Origin: Cytobacillus oceanisediminis 2691
GTDB taxonomy: Bacteria; Bacillota; Bacilli; Bacillales; Cytobacillaceae
Assembly (NCBI RefSeq): GCF_000294775.2
Contig: NZ_CP015506.1
Location: 3,695,501-3,759,500, forward strand
Length of the DNA stretch: 64,000 nucleotides
Direction: 5' to 3'
Shown in pieces: positions 16,096 to 24,270 of this stretch (its first letter is position 1; each line of letters opens with the position of its first letter). The position numbers were made by a program, and so were the translations under genes. The notes below the pieces were generated by a model, which saw only the letters and a program-made list of their open reading frames with translations, did no database searches and was not told the DNA's origin.

Positions 16096-16111
16096 TGCCG
16101 ATTATTCGGCA
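16096..16111 (-). terminator. Intrinsic terminator after the sigma-54 activator gene
   Basis: TGCCGA pairs with TCGGCA around a 4-nt loop, followed on the minus strand by eight U residues. It separates the activator gene from kamA. Confidence 0.85.
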
Positions 16112-17544
16112 CTTTCATAATTGCTGCAGACAAGGCTCCCGTTATTTATATCAATATTATACTTTGCCAGTTTATATTGCAGCGTTTGCCGCGGAACCTC
16201 CAATAGCTTTGCGGCTCTTTTTATATTTCCATTGGTCTCTAGAAGGGCTTTTTTAATTAATGCTTTTTCCTGTTCTTCCATGCTCGCCTTTAATGGCTGA
16301 ACCTTTAGTGAAACAGCCTGTTCATCCTTTTGCAGCTGCTGTTTCATTATCACAGGCAAATCCTCTGCTTTAAGAAAATGATCTTCACAGACATTCATCA
16401 TGTATTCGATTGTATGCTTTAATTCCCTGACATTCCCGGGCCAATGATATTGTCTGAAAAAGGCAAGCACATCCTCCCCGACTCCTGAAAGGTTTTTGTC
16501 TAAAACCTGATTAAATCCCCTCATAAAATGATGTGCAAGAAATTCAATATCTTCTTTCCTATCCCTTAGAGGAAGGAGCCCGAAAGTGAGAACATTTAAG
16601 CGGTAAAATAAGTCTGTTCTGATTTGATTTCTCTCCAGTGCTTCCACTGGATGGATATTCATGGCTGCAATCACTCTAACATCTACATGGGTGCTCTTCG
16701 GGCTTCCCACTCTTCTGACAATCCCATCCTCCAGCACTCTAAGAAGTTTTGCCTGGAGCTCAATTGGCATGGCATGTATTTCATCAAGGAAGAGTGTTCC
16801 CCCATCGGCTAATTCAAATAGCCCTGGTCTGTCTACAGCTCCTGTATAGCTTCCTTTAGCCGTCCCGAATAGAATGCTTTCAAGCAAGGATTCAGGTATA
16901 GCTGCACAGTTCTGGGCAATAAATGGCCCGGCTGCTCTTGAGGAAGCATGGTGGAGTCCCTGAACAAAAAGCTCCTTTCCGCACCCGCTTTCGCCAAACA
17001 CCAGAATGGAGGAATCAGACTTTGCCAGTTTGGCTGCTTCCTTCTTAATTTTTTGCATTTCCTGATTTACAGTAAGAAGACTATCCAGTGTGTACTGTAC
17101 ATTCTGAACAGGAGTCTTTTTTTTGACAGGCTGTTTCATTTTTTTTCGCAAATCCAGAAGGCTTTCTGATAGAAGCTTTAATCTGGAATAGTCCTTAGCA
17201 ATCTCAACAGCTCCTGCTACTTTGCCATCTACAGTAATAGGGAGAGTTGTATTAATGGTTTCTATTTGCGCGCCATGAAGGTTAACATAGGATTGCGTCT
17301 GATTATAGATCGGTTTTTTTGTTTTCATTACTTTTAGTAAGGTGCTTGTCTCTTTATCCAATGAAGGAAAAACTTTCAGAACAGGTCTTCCGATAACCTC
17401 AGAAACCTCCAGGCCATCGTGCCTTGCAGCAATTTCATTATAAAAAATGGTATTTCCATCCAAATCCACAACATGAATTCCTTCATCAATGCCCTTTAGT
17501 ATGGCTGCCAGAACTTCTTTTGAAATGCTTTGAGTTTCAGTCAT
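16102..17544 (-). CDS. Sigma-54-dependent transcriptional activator (PAS-AAA+-Fis)
   Basis: Activates RNA polymerase carrying sigma-54. The N-terminal PAS-like domain (about residues 8-120, GIDEGIHVVDLDGNTIFYN) probably senses a ligand. The AAA+ domain follows with Walker A GESGCGKE (about 184), the sigma-54 contact loop GSYTGA (about 231, replacing the common GAFTGA) and Walker B TLFLDEI. The C-terminal Fis-type helix-turn-helix is GNIKRAAKLLEVPRQTLQYKL. The ATG is chosen 6 nt after GGAGGGG. It lies between ablB and kamA and most likely controls kamA, whose promoter is of the matching type. The inducer, possibly lysine or beta-lysine, is not known. Confidence 0.93.
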   Translation of the reverse strand: MTETQSISKEVLAAILKGIDEGIHVVDLDGNTIFYNEIAARHDGLEVSEVIGRPVLKVFPSLDKETSTLLKVMKTKKPIYNQTQSYVNLHGAQIETINTTLPITVDGKVAGAVEIAKDYSRLKLLSESLLDLRKKMKQPVKKKTPVQNVQYTLDSLLTVNQEMQKIKKEAAKLAKSDSSILVFGESGCGKELFVQGLHHASSRAAGPFIAQNCAAIPESLLESILFGTAKGSYTGAVDRPGLFELADGGTLFLDEIHAMPIELQAKLLRVLEDGIVRRVGSPKSTHVDVRVIAAMNIHPVEALERNQIRTDLFYRLNVLTFGLLPLRDRKEDIEFLAHHFMRGFNQVLDKNLSGVGEDVLAFFRQYHWPGNVRELKHTIEYMMNVCEDHFLKAEDLPVIMKQQLQKDEQAVSLKVQPLKASMEEQEKALIKKALLETNGNIKRAAKLLEVPRQTLQYKLAKYNIDINNGSLVCSNYESAE

Positions 17545-17577
17545 CAAAATCCCCTCCCATATTTATGTATATGAAAG

Positions 17578-17610
17578 GGTGCCGAAAATTTGTCAGGATG
17601 GTGCCGAAAA
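17578..17610. repeat. 22-bp-spaced direct repeat upstream of the activator gene
   Basis: GGTGCCGAAAA occurs at 17578-17588 and 17600-17610, a 22-bp period. A related inverted half, ACTGGCAC, follows. The copies lie about 35 to 65 bp ahead of the activator start, where an autoregulatory operator could sit. Confidence 0.5.
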
Positions 17611-17617
17611 ACTGGCA

Positions 17618-18493
17618 CTATTTTTTATGGCTCCAGGAATCTTCAGCAGCCAAATTCTTTACCCAGACATTCATATTTTCAAGTTTATCGAAAATATAAC
17701 AGTTGTTAAGAAGCCGGCCCCGATAGGAATACCCCAGCTGATGCAGAACGGCATTCATTCCGAACGACAGCGCTCTGGCAATGGAGTAGGCACAGAATAC
17801 ACCCTGCGATTTTAAATCTTTTTCCAATTTTTCAAGGAGTATTTTCATTAAACCATGTTTACGGTGGGACGGAAGTGTTGCACAATCTGTCAGTTCTGCG
17901 TTTTTATAAAAAAGATTGACCTCCGCTGAAGCTGCACTGACAAGGTCATCATTATACTGAAATGCGTAATAGATGCTACCTTCCTGGATTGTCTTTTTAA
18001 TATATGAGGGATCATGGAGAGGTGTTGGATAAATTTGAAATACTTCCCGATAAAGTGCAGCAAGTTTTTCAGCATTTTGCTCTGATATTTTCATAAGCTG
18101 ATATTCGGATGGAGGCATGATGACATCCGGGTTTCTTGAAAGGGCAGCTACATTTGTAATAATGCTGTCTTCTGAAATCCAATGTGGATTGATTCTTCTT
18201 TTGTCCGAGAAATATTTGCAGAAAAAGTATTGATCAGATCCCCGGAAATATCCGTCAATAACAGCTTCGCACTGAAAACCCATAGCAAGCAGTTCCGTAT
18301 AATTTTCCACTCTTCCTCTAAAAATTAATTTCTCACACTGGTGTTCTTTTGCCGTTTTCTCTGCTTCATGGACAGCATCTTCCAATTTCCCTGCATAATC
18401 GTCTACTCTTAAGCGTTTATTGAATGGATCAAGGTATAATTCGGCAAGAACGTTTTCTTTTTTTATTGTTTTTACAGAAGCTTTTTTATTCAT
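17618..18493 (-). CDS. ablB: Beta-lysine N6-acetyltransferase (AblB/YodP)
   Basis: GNAT-family enzyme that acetylates beta-lysine to N6-acetyl-beta-lysine. The N-terminal third is the AblB-specific region (LYLDPFNKRLRVDDY). The GNAT fold covers about residues 130-290, with ATLPSHRKHGLMKILL as the acetyl-CoA-binding signature (here SHRKHGL for the usual R/QxxGxG/A). ARALSFGMNAVLHQLGYSYRG is the C-terminal conserved part. In methanogens AblA/AblB make an osmolyte; in Bacillus the neighbours point to catabolism. AAGGGGGTCTGAGCA precedes the ATG. A strong terminator hairpin lies immediately upstream. Confidence 0.93.
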   Translation of the reverse strand: MNKKASVKTIKKENVLAELYLDPFNKRLRVDDYAGKLEDAVHEAEKTAKEHQCEKLIFRGRVENYTELLAMGFQCEAVIDGYFRGSDQYFFCKYFSDKRRINPHWISEDSIITNVAALSRNPDVIMPPSEYQLMKISEQNAEKLAALYREVFQIYPTPLHDPSYIKKTIQEGSIYYAFQYNDDLVSAASAEVNLFYKNAELTDCATLPSHRKHGLMKILLEKLEKDLKSQGVFCAYSIARALSFGMNAVLHQLGYSYRGRLLNNCYIFDKLENMNVWVKNLAAEDSWSHKK

Positions 18494-18513
18494 TGCTCAG
18501 ACCCCCTTCTATT

Positions 18514-18542
18514 AAAAAACTGCCCGGCCAAACGGCCAGGCA
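18514..18542 (-). terminator. Intrinsic terminator or attenuator directly ahead of ablB
   Basis: On the minus strand TGCCTGGCC pairs with GGCCGGGCA (one G-U pair) around a 4-nt loop, followed by G and six U residues. The hairpin ends about 20 nt before the ablB start codon, leaving no room for a promoter between them. Confidence 0.75.
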
Positions 18543-18562
18543 TTATAGATGATGAAGGATAT

Positions 18563-18646
18563 ACGGGCCAATTCCGCCTTTTTTTCGGCCGAATCAGCGC
18601 TTTTACCGGCCAAGCCGATTAAAATACCGGCCAAATATAGTGAACT
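18563..18646. repeat. Array of four 21-bp units centred on GGCC
   Basis: GGCC cores at 18566, 18587, 18608 and 18629 are spaced exactly 21 bp. Flanks resemble ACCGGCCAA, perfect in the last two units; the second unit is the palindrome TTCGGCCGAA. Two further GGCC cores at 18526 and 18534 form the terminator stem. Confidence 0.7.
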
Positions 18647-18664
18647 TCAATTTTCGCCACTGAT

Positions 18665-18814
18665 TGCTAGTTGAGGCCCACAAGAAGTGGGTCACAAAGA
18701 CGTTGCCACAGGAGGTGGCGTTTCTTAGTCTTTGTTCTTCTTTTCGGGCCTTCACGGGCAGTTTGACCCCCACTTATCCCTCAACGATTTTTCCAGATCC
18801 TCGAAGTGGGGGTC
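18665..18814. repeat. Intergenic segment with nested inverted repeats
   Basis: GACCCCCACTT (18765-18775) is perfectly inverted at 18804-18814. Smaller hairpins are GCCCAC/GTGGG and GCCAC/GTGGC near 18,678 and 18,705. The latter, GTTGCCACAGGAGGTGGCG, recurs in similar form near 9,470. No coding potential is evident in the 342-bp gap between ablB and the aldehyde dehydrogenase gene. Confidence 0.5.
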
Positions 18815-18835
18815 TTACTGTTCCTGTCCTTCATC

Positions 18836-20257
18836 TTAGTCAATTTTAAAGCTGATCAGCTTCATCTCTGTCATTTCTTCAACAGCATATTTTATGCCTT
18901 CTCGTCCCATTCCGCTCATTTTTACACCACCATATGGCATATGGTCTACGCGGAAGGTTGGGAAATCGTTAACCATCACACCGCCGACATGAAGCTCCCT
19001 TGCTGCTTTGAAGGCTTTATTCACATCATTGGTGAAAACACCAGCCTGCAGGCCATAATCTGAATCATTCACAAGCGCAAGCGCCTCTTCAAAGCTGCTG
19101 AATGAATTAATATGGACAACAGGTGCAAATGCTTCCTCACAAGAAATTTTTTCTGATTTATCAACGTTCAGCAGGACGGTTGGATACAGGGTATTATCTG
19201 CTGCCTTTCCGCCAAGAGCAAGTTCTGCTCCGCTCTTAACGGCACTCTCGATCCAGCTTTGCGCGCGGTCGGTGTCGCTTTTGGAGATCATTGCAGAAAT
19301 ATCTGTTTCTTCATTAAGCGGATCGCCGACTTTTAGCTTTTTGGCTTCCTCAACAAAGCGTTCGGCAAATGTCTGGTACAGGGATTCATGGACATAAATG
19401 CGCTGAACGGAAATACATACCTGCCCCTGGAAGGCAAATGCCCCAGCTGCAATTCGCGGAACAATTTTCTCCACGTCTGCATTCTCATCCACTACAACTG
19501 CCGAATTGGAACCCAATTCAAGTGTTACTCTCTTTAAGCCTGCACTTTCCCGAATCTGCTTTCCTACTGCAGGGCTCCCTGTAAAAGTAATCATCGATAT
19601 GCGGTCGTCTGCAACAAGCACATCCCCTACCGTTCCGCCGCTCCCTGTAATTACATTCAGAGCTCCATCAGGAAGTCCGGCTCTGTGAAAAATATCAGCT
19701 ATTTTATATGCCGACATTGGCGTTTGGGATGCAGGCTTTAATACAACCGTGTTTCCGGCAGCAATTGCAGGACCCACTTTATGGGCAACAAGGTTCATAG
19801 GAAAATTGAATGGAGTGATGGCGCCGATAATTCCAAGCGGCTCCTTTACTGTATAGGCAACCCTGCCTTCGCCTCCAGGAGCAGCATCCATTGGGATTGT
19901 CTCTCCATAAAGCTTGCGCGCTTCCTGGGCAGCGAAGGTATATGTCATGATGGTGCGGTCCACTTCTCCTCTTGCAGCCTTTAGAGGTTTAGATGCTTCA
20001 CGCGCAATGATCATTGCGCACTCTTCTTTTTCTTCCTTCATAATGGCAACTGCATTTTCCAGTATTTCTGCCCTTTTATGAGCAGGCATTTCAGCCATTA
20101 TTTTTCTGGCATGATCTGCCGCATCAATCGCTGACTTCACATCGGAAGGAGAAGCCATGGCAACTTCTGCAATACCTTCCCCGCTATAGGGGCTTTTCAA
20201 TGCTTTGTAATTCTCTGTTTCCTTGAACTTTCCGCCGATCCATAAATGTTGTTTCAT
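18836..20257 (-). CDS. NAD(P)-dependent aldehyde dehydrogenase
   Basis: 473-aa ALDH superfamily enzyme. Visible motifs are ITPFNFPMNL, TFTGSPAVGKQI at the cofactor-binding loop, LELGSNSA with the general-base Glu, and FAFQGQVCISVQR with the catalytic Cys. MKQHLWIGGKF is chosen as the start, 7 nt after AAGGAGG. It is the last gene of a six-gene minus-strand run beginning at yodT. Together with the class III aminotransferase before it, succinate-semialdehyde oxidation is a sensible role; other omega-aldehydes or lactaldehyde remain possible. B. subtilis lacks this gene at the locus. Confidence 0.9.
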   Translation of the reverse strand: MKQHLWIGGKFKETENYKALKSPYSGEGIAEVAMASPSDVKSAIDAADHARKIMAEMPAHKRAEILENAVAIMKEEKEECAMIIAREASKPLKAARGEVDRTIMTYTFAAQEARKLYGETIPMDAAPGGEGRVAYTVKEPLGIIGAITPFNFPMNLVAHKVGPAIAAGNTVVLKPASQTPMSAYKIADIFHRAGLPDGALNVITGSGGTVGDVLVADDRISMITFTGSPAVGKQIRESAGLKRVTLELGSNSAVVVDENADVEKIVPRIAAGAFAFQGQVCISVQRIYVHESLYQTFAERFVEEAKKLKVGDPLNEETDISAMISKSDTDRAQSWIESAVKSGAELALGGKAADNTLYPTVLLNVDKSEKISCEEAFAPVVHINSFSSFEEALALVNDSDYGLQAGVFTNDVNKAFKAARELHVGGVMVNDFPTFRVDHMPYGGVKMSGMGREGIKYAVEEMTEMKLISFKID

Positions 20258-20268
20258 TGTATTCCTCC

Positions 20269-21600
20269 TTATGTGCAGCATTCACCTATTACTTCTTCCA
20301 GTACGGTTAAACCTTCATTGAGCTGTTCATCGGTTGTAATAAGCGGAGAAAGCAGGCGAATAATATTGCCATAGAGGCCAGCACTCATAATAATGAGACC
20401 GCGCTTGTGCGCTTTTGACAGGATCTCCTGAACGATTTCCTTATTCGGTTCCTTTGTATCCTGATCTTTAACAAATTCAATGGCACACATTGCCCCTAAA
20501 GAACGAACTTCACCCACTTGCTTATATTTTAAAGGAAGATCTGAAAATTTTTCAGTAAAAAGGCTTCCGATTTCATTTGCCCTTCCTAATAATCCTTCTT
20601 CCTCAATTGTTCGAATCACTTCTAATGCGGCTGTACACCCGAGCGGACTGCCTCCATAAGTTCCGCCAATTTCACCGATATTCGGTGAATCCATTATGTC
20701 AGCCCTTCCAGTTACAGCACTGATAGGCAATCCGGCACCGATTGATTTTGACATCGTAATTAAATCCGGCACAACATCATAATGCTCCATAGCAAACATT
20801 TTGCCAGTCCTGCCAAATCCCGTCTGAACCTCATCAGCGATAAAGAGGATTCCATGTTTTTCACAAAGCTGTTTTACACCTTTTACAAAACGGGAAGACG
20901 GCATAACAAAACCGCCCTCACCCTGTACAGGCTCCATAATGACAGCAGCAATTTCTTCAGGAGGCACCTCGCTGAGAAAAAAAGTTTCGAATCTTTTAAG
21001 TAAGGCAAGATCATGTTCTTTTTCCTTCAGACCTTCGCTGCGGTAATAATAAGGGTAAGGCCATTTATATGTTTCAGGCGCAAATGGCCCGAATTCATAT
21101 TTATATGGTTTAACCTTACTTGTTAAACTCATGGACATATAGGTCCGGCCATGAAACCCCCGCTCAAATGATATGATCCCTTTTCGGCCGGTATATTTCC
21201 TTGCTATCTTTACGGCATTTTCCACTGCCTCTGCTCCGGTGCTTAAAAAGAATGTTTTTTTGCTGTGGTTTCCAGGTGTAATGCTGTTGAGCTTTTCTGC
21301 CAGTTTAATATAAGGCTCATACATCATGACATGGAAGCACGGATGAAGATATTGGTCAATTTGGGCATGCAGGGCTTCCACTACCCTTGGCGGGCAATGG
21401 CCAACATTTAATGTGCCGATTGCCCCGGCAAAATCAAGAAAAGTATTTCCGTCTATATCTGTCAGAAGTACTCCATTTCCCTTATCAGCAAATGTCTGAA
21501 TCGTGTTAAACGGCCCCTTTGGCACATTCTGCTCTTTTTTAGCCAATAATTCCTTCGCTCTCGGCCCCGGTATCTCCGTTCTTATTTTTATTGATCCCAT
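20269..21600 (-). CDS. Class III (4-aminobutyrate-type) aminotransferase
   Basis: PLP fold-type I omega-amino acid aminotransferase of about 443 aa. STGAEAVENAVKIARKYTGR, EPVQGEGGF, FIADEVQTGFGRTGKMFAMEH and ITMSKSIGAGLPISAV (PLP Lys in MSKS) are typical of GabT. Three ATG codons in a row follow GAGAGGGGAA; the third has the best spacing. Neighbours are yodQ upstream (overlapping region of 15 nt or less) and the aldehyde dehydrogenase 11 nt downstream. The likely reaction is 4-aminobutyrate plus 2-oxoglutarate to succinate semialdehyde plus glutamate. Confidence 0.92.
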   Translation of the reverse strand: MGSIKIRTEIPGPRAKELLAKKEQNVPKGPFNTIQTFADKGNGVLLTDIDGNTFLDFAGAIGTLNVGHCPPRVVEALHAQIDQYLHPCFHVMMYEPYIKLAEKLNSITPGNHSKKTFFLSTGAEAVENAVKIARKYTGRKGIISFERGFHGRTYMSMSLTSKVKPYKYEFGPFAPETYKWPYPYYYRSEGLKEKEHDLALLKRFETFFLSEVPPEEIAAVIMEPVQGEGGFVMPSSRFVKGVKQLCEKHGILFIADEVQTGFGRTGKMFAMEHYDVVPDLITMSKSIGAGLPISAVTGRADIMDSPNIGEIGGTYGGSPLGCTAALEVIRTIEEEGLLGRANEIGSLFTEKFSDLPLKYKQVGEVRSLGAMCAIEFVKDQDTKEPNKEIVQEILSKAHKRGLIIMSAGLYGNIIRLLSPLITTDEQLNEGLTVLEEVIGECCT

Positions 21601-21614
21601 CATCATTTCCCCTC

Positions 21615-22880
21615 TCACTGATTAGTGCCGCACCATTCCATCATGGCCAGAGCAATGATTTCAGCAGCTTCAAAAACTTCCTGCAAGGAGATATACTCGT
21701 TAACATCATGGGCCGCTTCAGTTACACCGGGGCCAAAGACAACAACAGGTGTATTCCCCACTTTGGATAATATGCCTCCATCCGTGCCCCAGGGTGATGC
21801 TTCAACTGCCGGCTGCATGCCTTTTACTTCTTCAAAAGACTCCGATATTACGGTCATTAGAGGGTGATCCTGTTCCAAATCACCAGGCAGCCAGCGTCCG
21901 CCGAACCATTCAACTTGAGGAGGATTTTTTTTAAGCCACGCATCATTTTGTGCTACTTCCTTCAGGCACTGTTCCAGCTCTTTTTCCGCAGATTTCATTT
22001 CCTCATCTGGCGCCACCCCCATCCTTCCCTCTATGATGGCAATATCCGGCACTGAAGAAGGCCATTCTCCGCTATTTATTTTTCCGATATTTATAGGGAT
22101 TGGTATAGGAATCTTGGAATATAGCGGATCCTCAATTCTAAGGTTTCTTAATTTTTCAAGTTCCTGAAGCTTTGTCATCACTGTCATGGCTTTTTCGATT
22201 GCATTGATGCCTTCATATCTGGTTCCTCCATGAGCAGAACGCCCTTTTACCGTTATCCGAAACCACATCGAACCCTGCTGTTTTGGGAAGAGCTTCATAT
22301 TTGTCGGTTCGGGAATGATTGCCCCGTCGGCTGTATATCCCCGGAGGACAGCAGCCAGAGTACCCGCCCCTCCGCTTTCTTCTTCTATGACACTTTGGAA
22401 TATCACATCACCTTTAAGCTTAATTCCAAGCGTTATGATGGCTTCCATTGCAAGCAGGAGTGAGACTGTTCCCCCTTTCATATCCGTCGAACCCCGGCCA
22501 TATAGTTTTCCATCTTCGATTCTGCCGCTAAATGGGTCATGATCCCAATCATTTCGGTCTCCCTCTGGAACAACATCAATATGGCCATTGAGGATAAGGG
22601 ACCTTCCTCCGCCTGTTCCTTTCAAAACAGCCACTACATTGGGATTTCCGGAAAAATCCTTTCTATCCGAACAAAAAGCAGGATGTTTGGTCAATTGCTC
22701 CTTGCCAATCTCCCAAATATCCAGGGTTAGTCCAAGTTTGCGGCATTTTTCAATGATGACAGCCTGTGCACTGCTTTCTTTCCCACGGATGCTTCCTTCC
22801 TGGACAAGCTGCTGAAGAAGTCTTGTTCCCCTTTGCCTATTTTCTTCCAGCCACTGTTTAATCTTTGCATGAGCATTCAT
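21615..22880 (-). CDS. yodQ: M20 family deacylase (YodQ)
   Basis: Zinc-dependent ArgE/DapE/acylase-type hydrolase, 421 aa. LNGHIDVVPEGD carries the first metal ligand, GRGSTDMKGG the bridging Asp, SVIEEESGG the catalytic Glu pair and PEPTN a further ligand region. The dimerisation domain follows (KGRSAHGGTRYEG). AAAAGGAGTGGGAAT precedes the ATG. In this cluster it probably removes the acetyl group introduced by AblB, after chain shortening. That specificity is inferred from context only. Confidence 0.9.
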   Translation of the reverse strand: MNAHAKIKQWLEENRQRGTRLLQQLVQEGSIRGKESSAQAVIIEKCRKLGLTLDIWEIGKEQLTKHPAFCSDRKDFSGNPNVVAVLKGTGGGRSLILNGHIDVVPEGDRNDWDHDPFSGRIEDGKLYGRGSTDMKGGTVSLLLAMEAIITLGIKLKGDVIFQSVIEEESGGAGTLAAVLRGYTADGAIIPEPTNMKLFPKQQGSMWFRITVKGRSAHGGTRYEGINAIEKAMTVMTKLQELEKLRNLRIEDPLYSKIPIPIPINIGKINSGEWPSSVPDIAIIEGRMGVAPDEEMKSAEKELEQCLKEVAQNDAWLKKNPPQVEWFGGRWLPGDLEQDHPLMTVISESFEEVKGMQPAVEASPWGTDGGILSKVGNTPVVVFGPGVTEAAHDVNEYISLQEVFEAAEIIALAMMEWCGTNQ

Positions 22881-22928
22881 ATTCCCACTCCTTTTCTGAG
22901 ACCACAGCCAAACATAGGATACTATCTA

Positions 22929-23591
22929 TCAATTAATCACTCTCACATTCCCAGCAATGGTAAAGCCGCAGCCGGTTTTCGCCCTTACTGCATGAATCGA
23001 GTGCGGTGCAAACAATTCTGTCAGTGTCAGACCATGATTTGTTATTTGAAAGACAGCCATCTCCGTAATAATCATGTCTACACAGCGGGCAGATGTAAGA
23101 GGCAGACTGCACTCGTTCACAATTTTTGAATTTCCATACTTATCTGTCTGGTTCATAAGGACAATTACTTTTCTGGCTTTTTGGGCAAGTTCCATTGCCC
23201 CGCCCATGCCAGGAACTTTTTTACCAGGGACAATCCAATTGGCCAGATCTCCCCTTTCACTCACCTGCAGGGAGCCAAGGATCGTCATATCAACTCTTCC
23301 TCTGCGTATCATCCCAAATGCAATAGTACTGTCACAATACGAAGCACCTTTTACAACGGAAACCGGAAATCCGCCAGCATTACAGAGATTTTCATCTTCC
23401 TTCCCTTTCTCCGGACTTGGCCCCATACCTGTAATGCCATTTTCAGCATGAAACATCACATTTGTCCCAGCTGGCAAATGATTGGGAACAAGCGAAGGAA
23501 TTCCAATGCCAAGGTTTACAATCATCCCGTTCTTTATTTCTTCAGCAGCACGTTTTGCAATGCGATCTCTGATTTCTACTCCCATGCCCAT
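22929..23591 (-). CDS. yodR: 3-oxoacid CoA-transferase, subunit B (YodR)
   Basis: Beta subunit of a family I CoA-transferase. MIVNLGIGIPSLVPNHLP and FHAENGITGMG (catalytic Glu in the AENG motif) are diagnostic, and KVPGMGGAMELAQKARKV is the conserved C-terminal part. ATG at 23591 is taken as the start with AAAGGAGTG about 10 nt upstream; a TTG two codons earlier is possible. It overlaps the end of yodS by about 16 nt, consistent with equal expression of the two subunits. Confidence 0.93.
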   Translation of the reverse strand: MGMGVEIRDRIAKRAAEEIKNGMIVNLGIGIPSLVPNHLPAGTNVMFHAENGITGMGPSPEKGKEDENLCNAGGFPVSVVKGASYCDSTIAFGMIRRGRVDMTILGSLQVSERGDLANWIVPGKKVPGMGGAMELAQKARKVIVLMNQTDKYGNSKIVNECSLPLTSARCVDMIITEMAVFQITNHGLTLTELFAPHSIHAVRAKTGCGFTIAGNVRVIN

Positions 23592-24268
23592 TTCCAATTC
23601 ACTCCTTTCGAAGGGACAATATAATCCACAAAAACCCCTGGTGTTATAATTTCATCAGGATCCAGGCTGCCAAGGGGGACAATTTCCTCCACTTCTGCAA
23701 TGGTCATATCTCCCGCCATAGCAACAAGCGGGTTTGTGTTTCTCGCACTTTTGTCATAAATTAAGTTTCCGTAAGGATCCGCTTTTTTTGCAAAGACAAT
23801 GGATATTTCAGCTGTTAGAGCCGTTTCAACAAGATATTTTTTTCCACTCAAATTACATGTTTGTTTATTGCTTGTTACAATGTCATTATCAAGTCCAATA
23901 TCGGAAAGAATGGCAGGGATGCCGACTCCCCCTGCACGGATTCTTTCTGCCAATATTCCCTGTGGCGAAAACTCCACTTCCATTTTCCCATCTGTCATTA
24001 ATTGGCCAGCAACGGGATTTGATCCGATATGGGAGGCAATCATTTTTTTCGCCCTTCCCTGGCTTACCACTTTCCCGATGCCAATATGGGGAAACCCTGA
24101 ATCATTGCCAATAAGCGTTAAATCTTTGAATCCATTATCCAAAATTCCGTCAATAAGGGCAGGAGGGGTGCCAATTCCTCCAAATCCGCCAAACATAATG
24201 ATCATGCCATCCCGAAAATGCTTCATTGCCTCATCAATTTCAATGATTTTGTTATAAGTGTTCTCCAT
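23576..24268 (-). CDS. yodS: 3-oxoacid CoA-transferase, subunit A (YodS)
   Basis: Alpha subunit, 230 aa. MIIMFGGFGGIGTPPALID near the N-terminus and DPYGNLIYDKSARNTNP are the family's CoA-binding and hinge elements. With YodR it would form an A2B2 enzyme moving CoA from a donor such as succinyl-CoA or acetyl-CoA to a 3-oxo acid. The yodT stop lies 2 nt upstream, and the ribosome binding site GAGGAAGAGG is inside the end of yodT. In context the substrate may be 3-oxo-6-acetamidohexanoate (inference). Confidence 0.93.
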   Translation of the reverse strand: MENTYNKIIEIDEAMKHFRDGMIIMFGGFGGIGTPPALIDGILDNGFKDLTLIGNDSGFPHIGIGKVVSQGRAKKMIASHIGSNPVAGQLMTDGKMEVEFSPQGILAERIRAGGVGIPAILSDIGLDNDIVTSNKQTCNLSGKKYLVETALTAEISIVFAKKADPYGNLIYDKSARNTNPLVAMAGDMTIAEVEEIVPLGSLDPDEIITPGVFVDYIVPSKGVNWKWAWE

Positions 24269-24270
24269 AT

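Noticed and set aside
17601..17625. Plus-strand terminator hairpin GTGCC/GGCAC with a T-run after the activator start
   Set aside because: No plus-strand gene precedes it. The stem overlaps the direct repeat and may be incidental.
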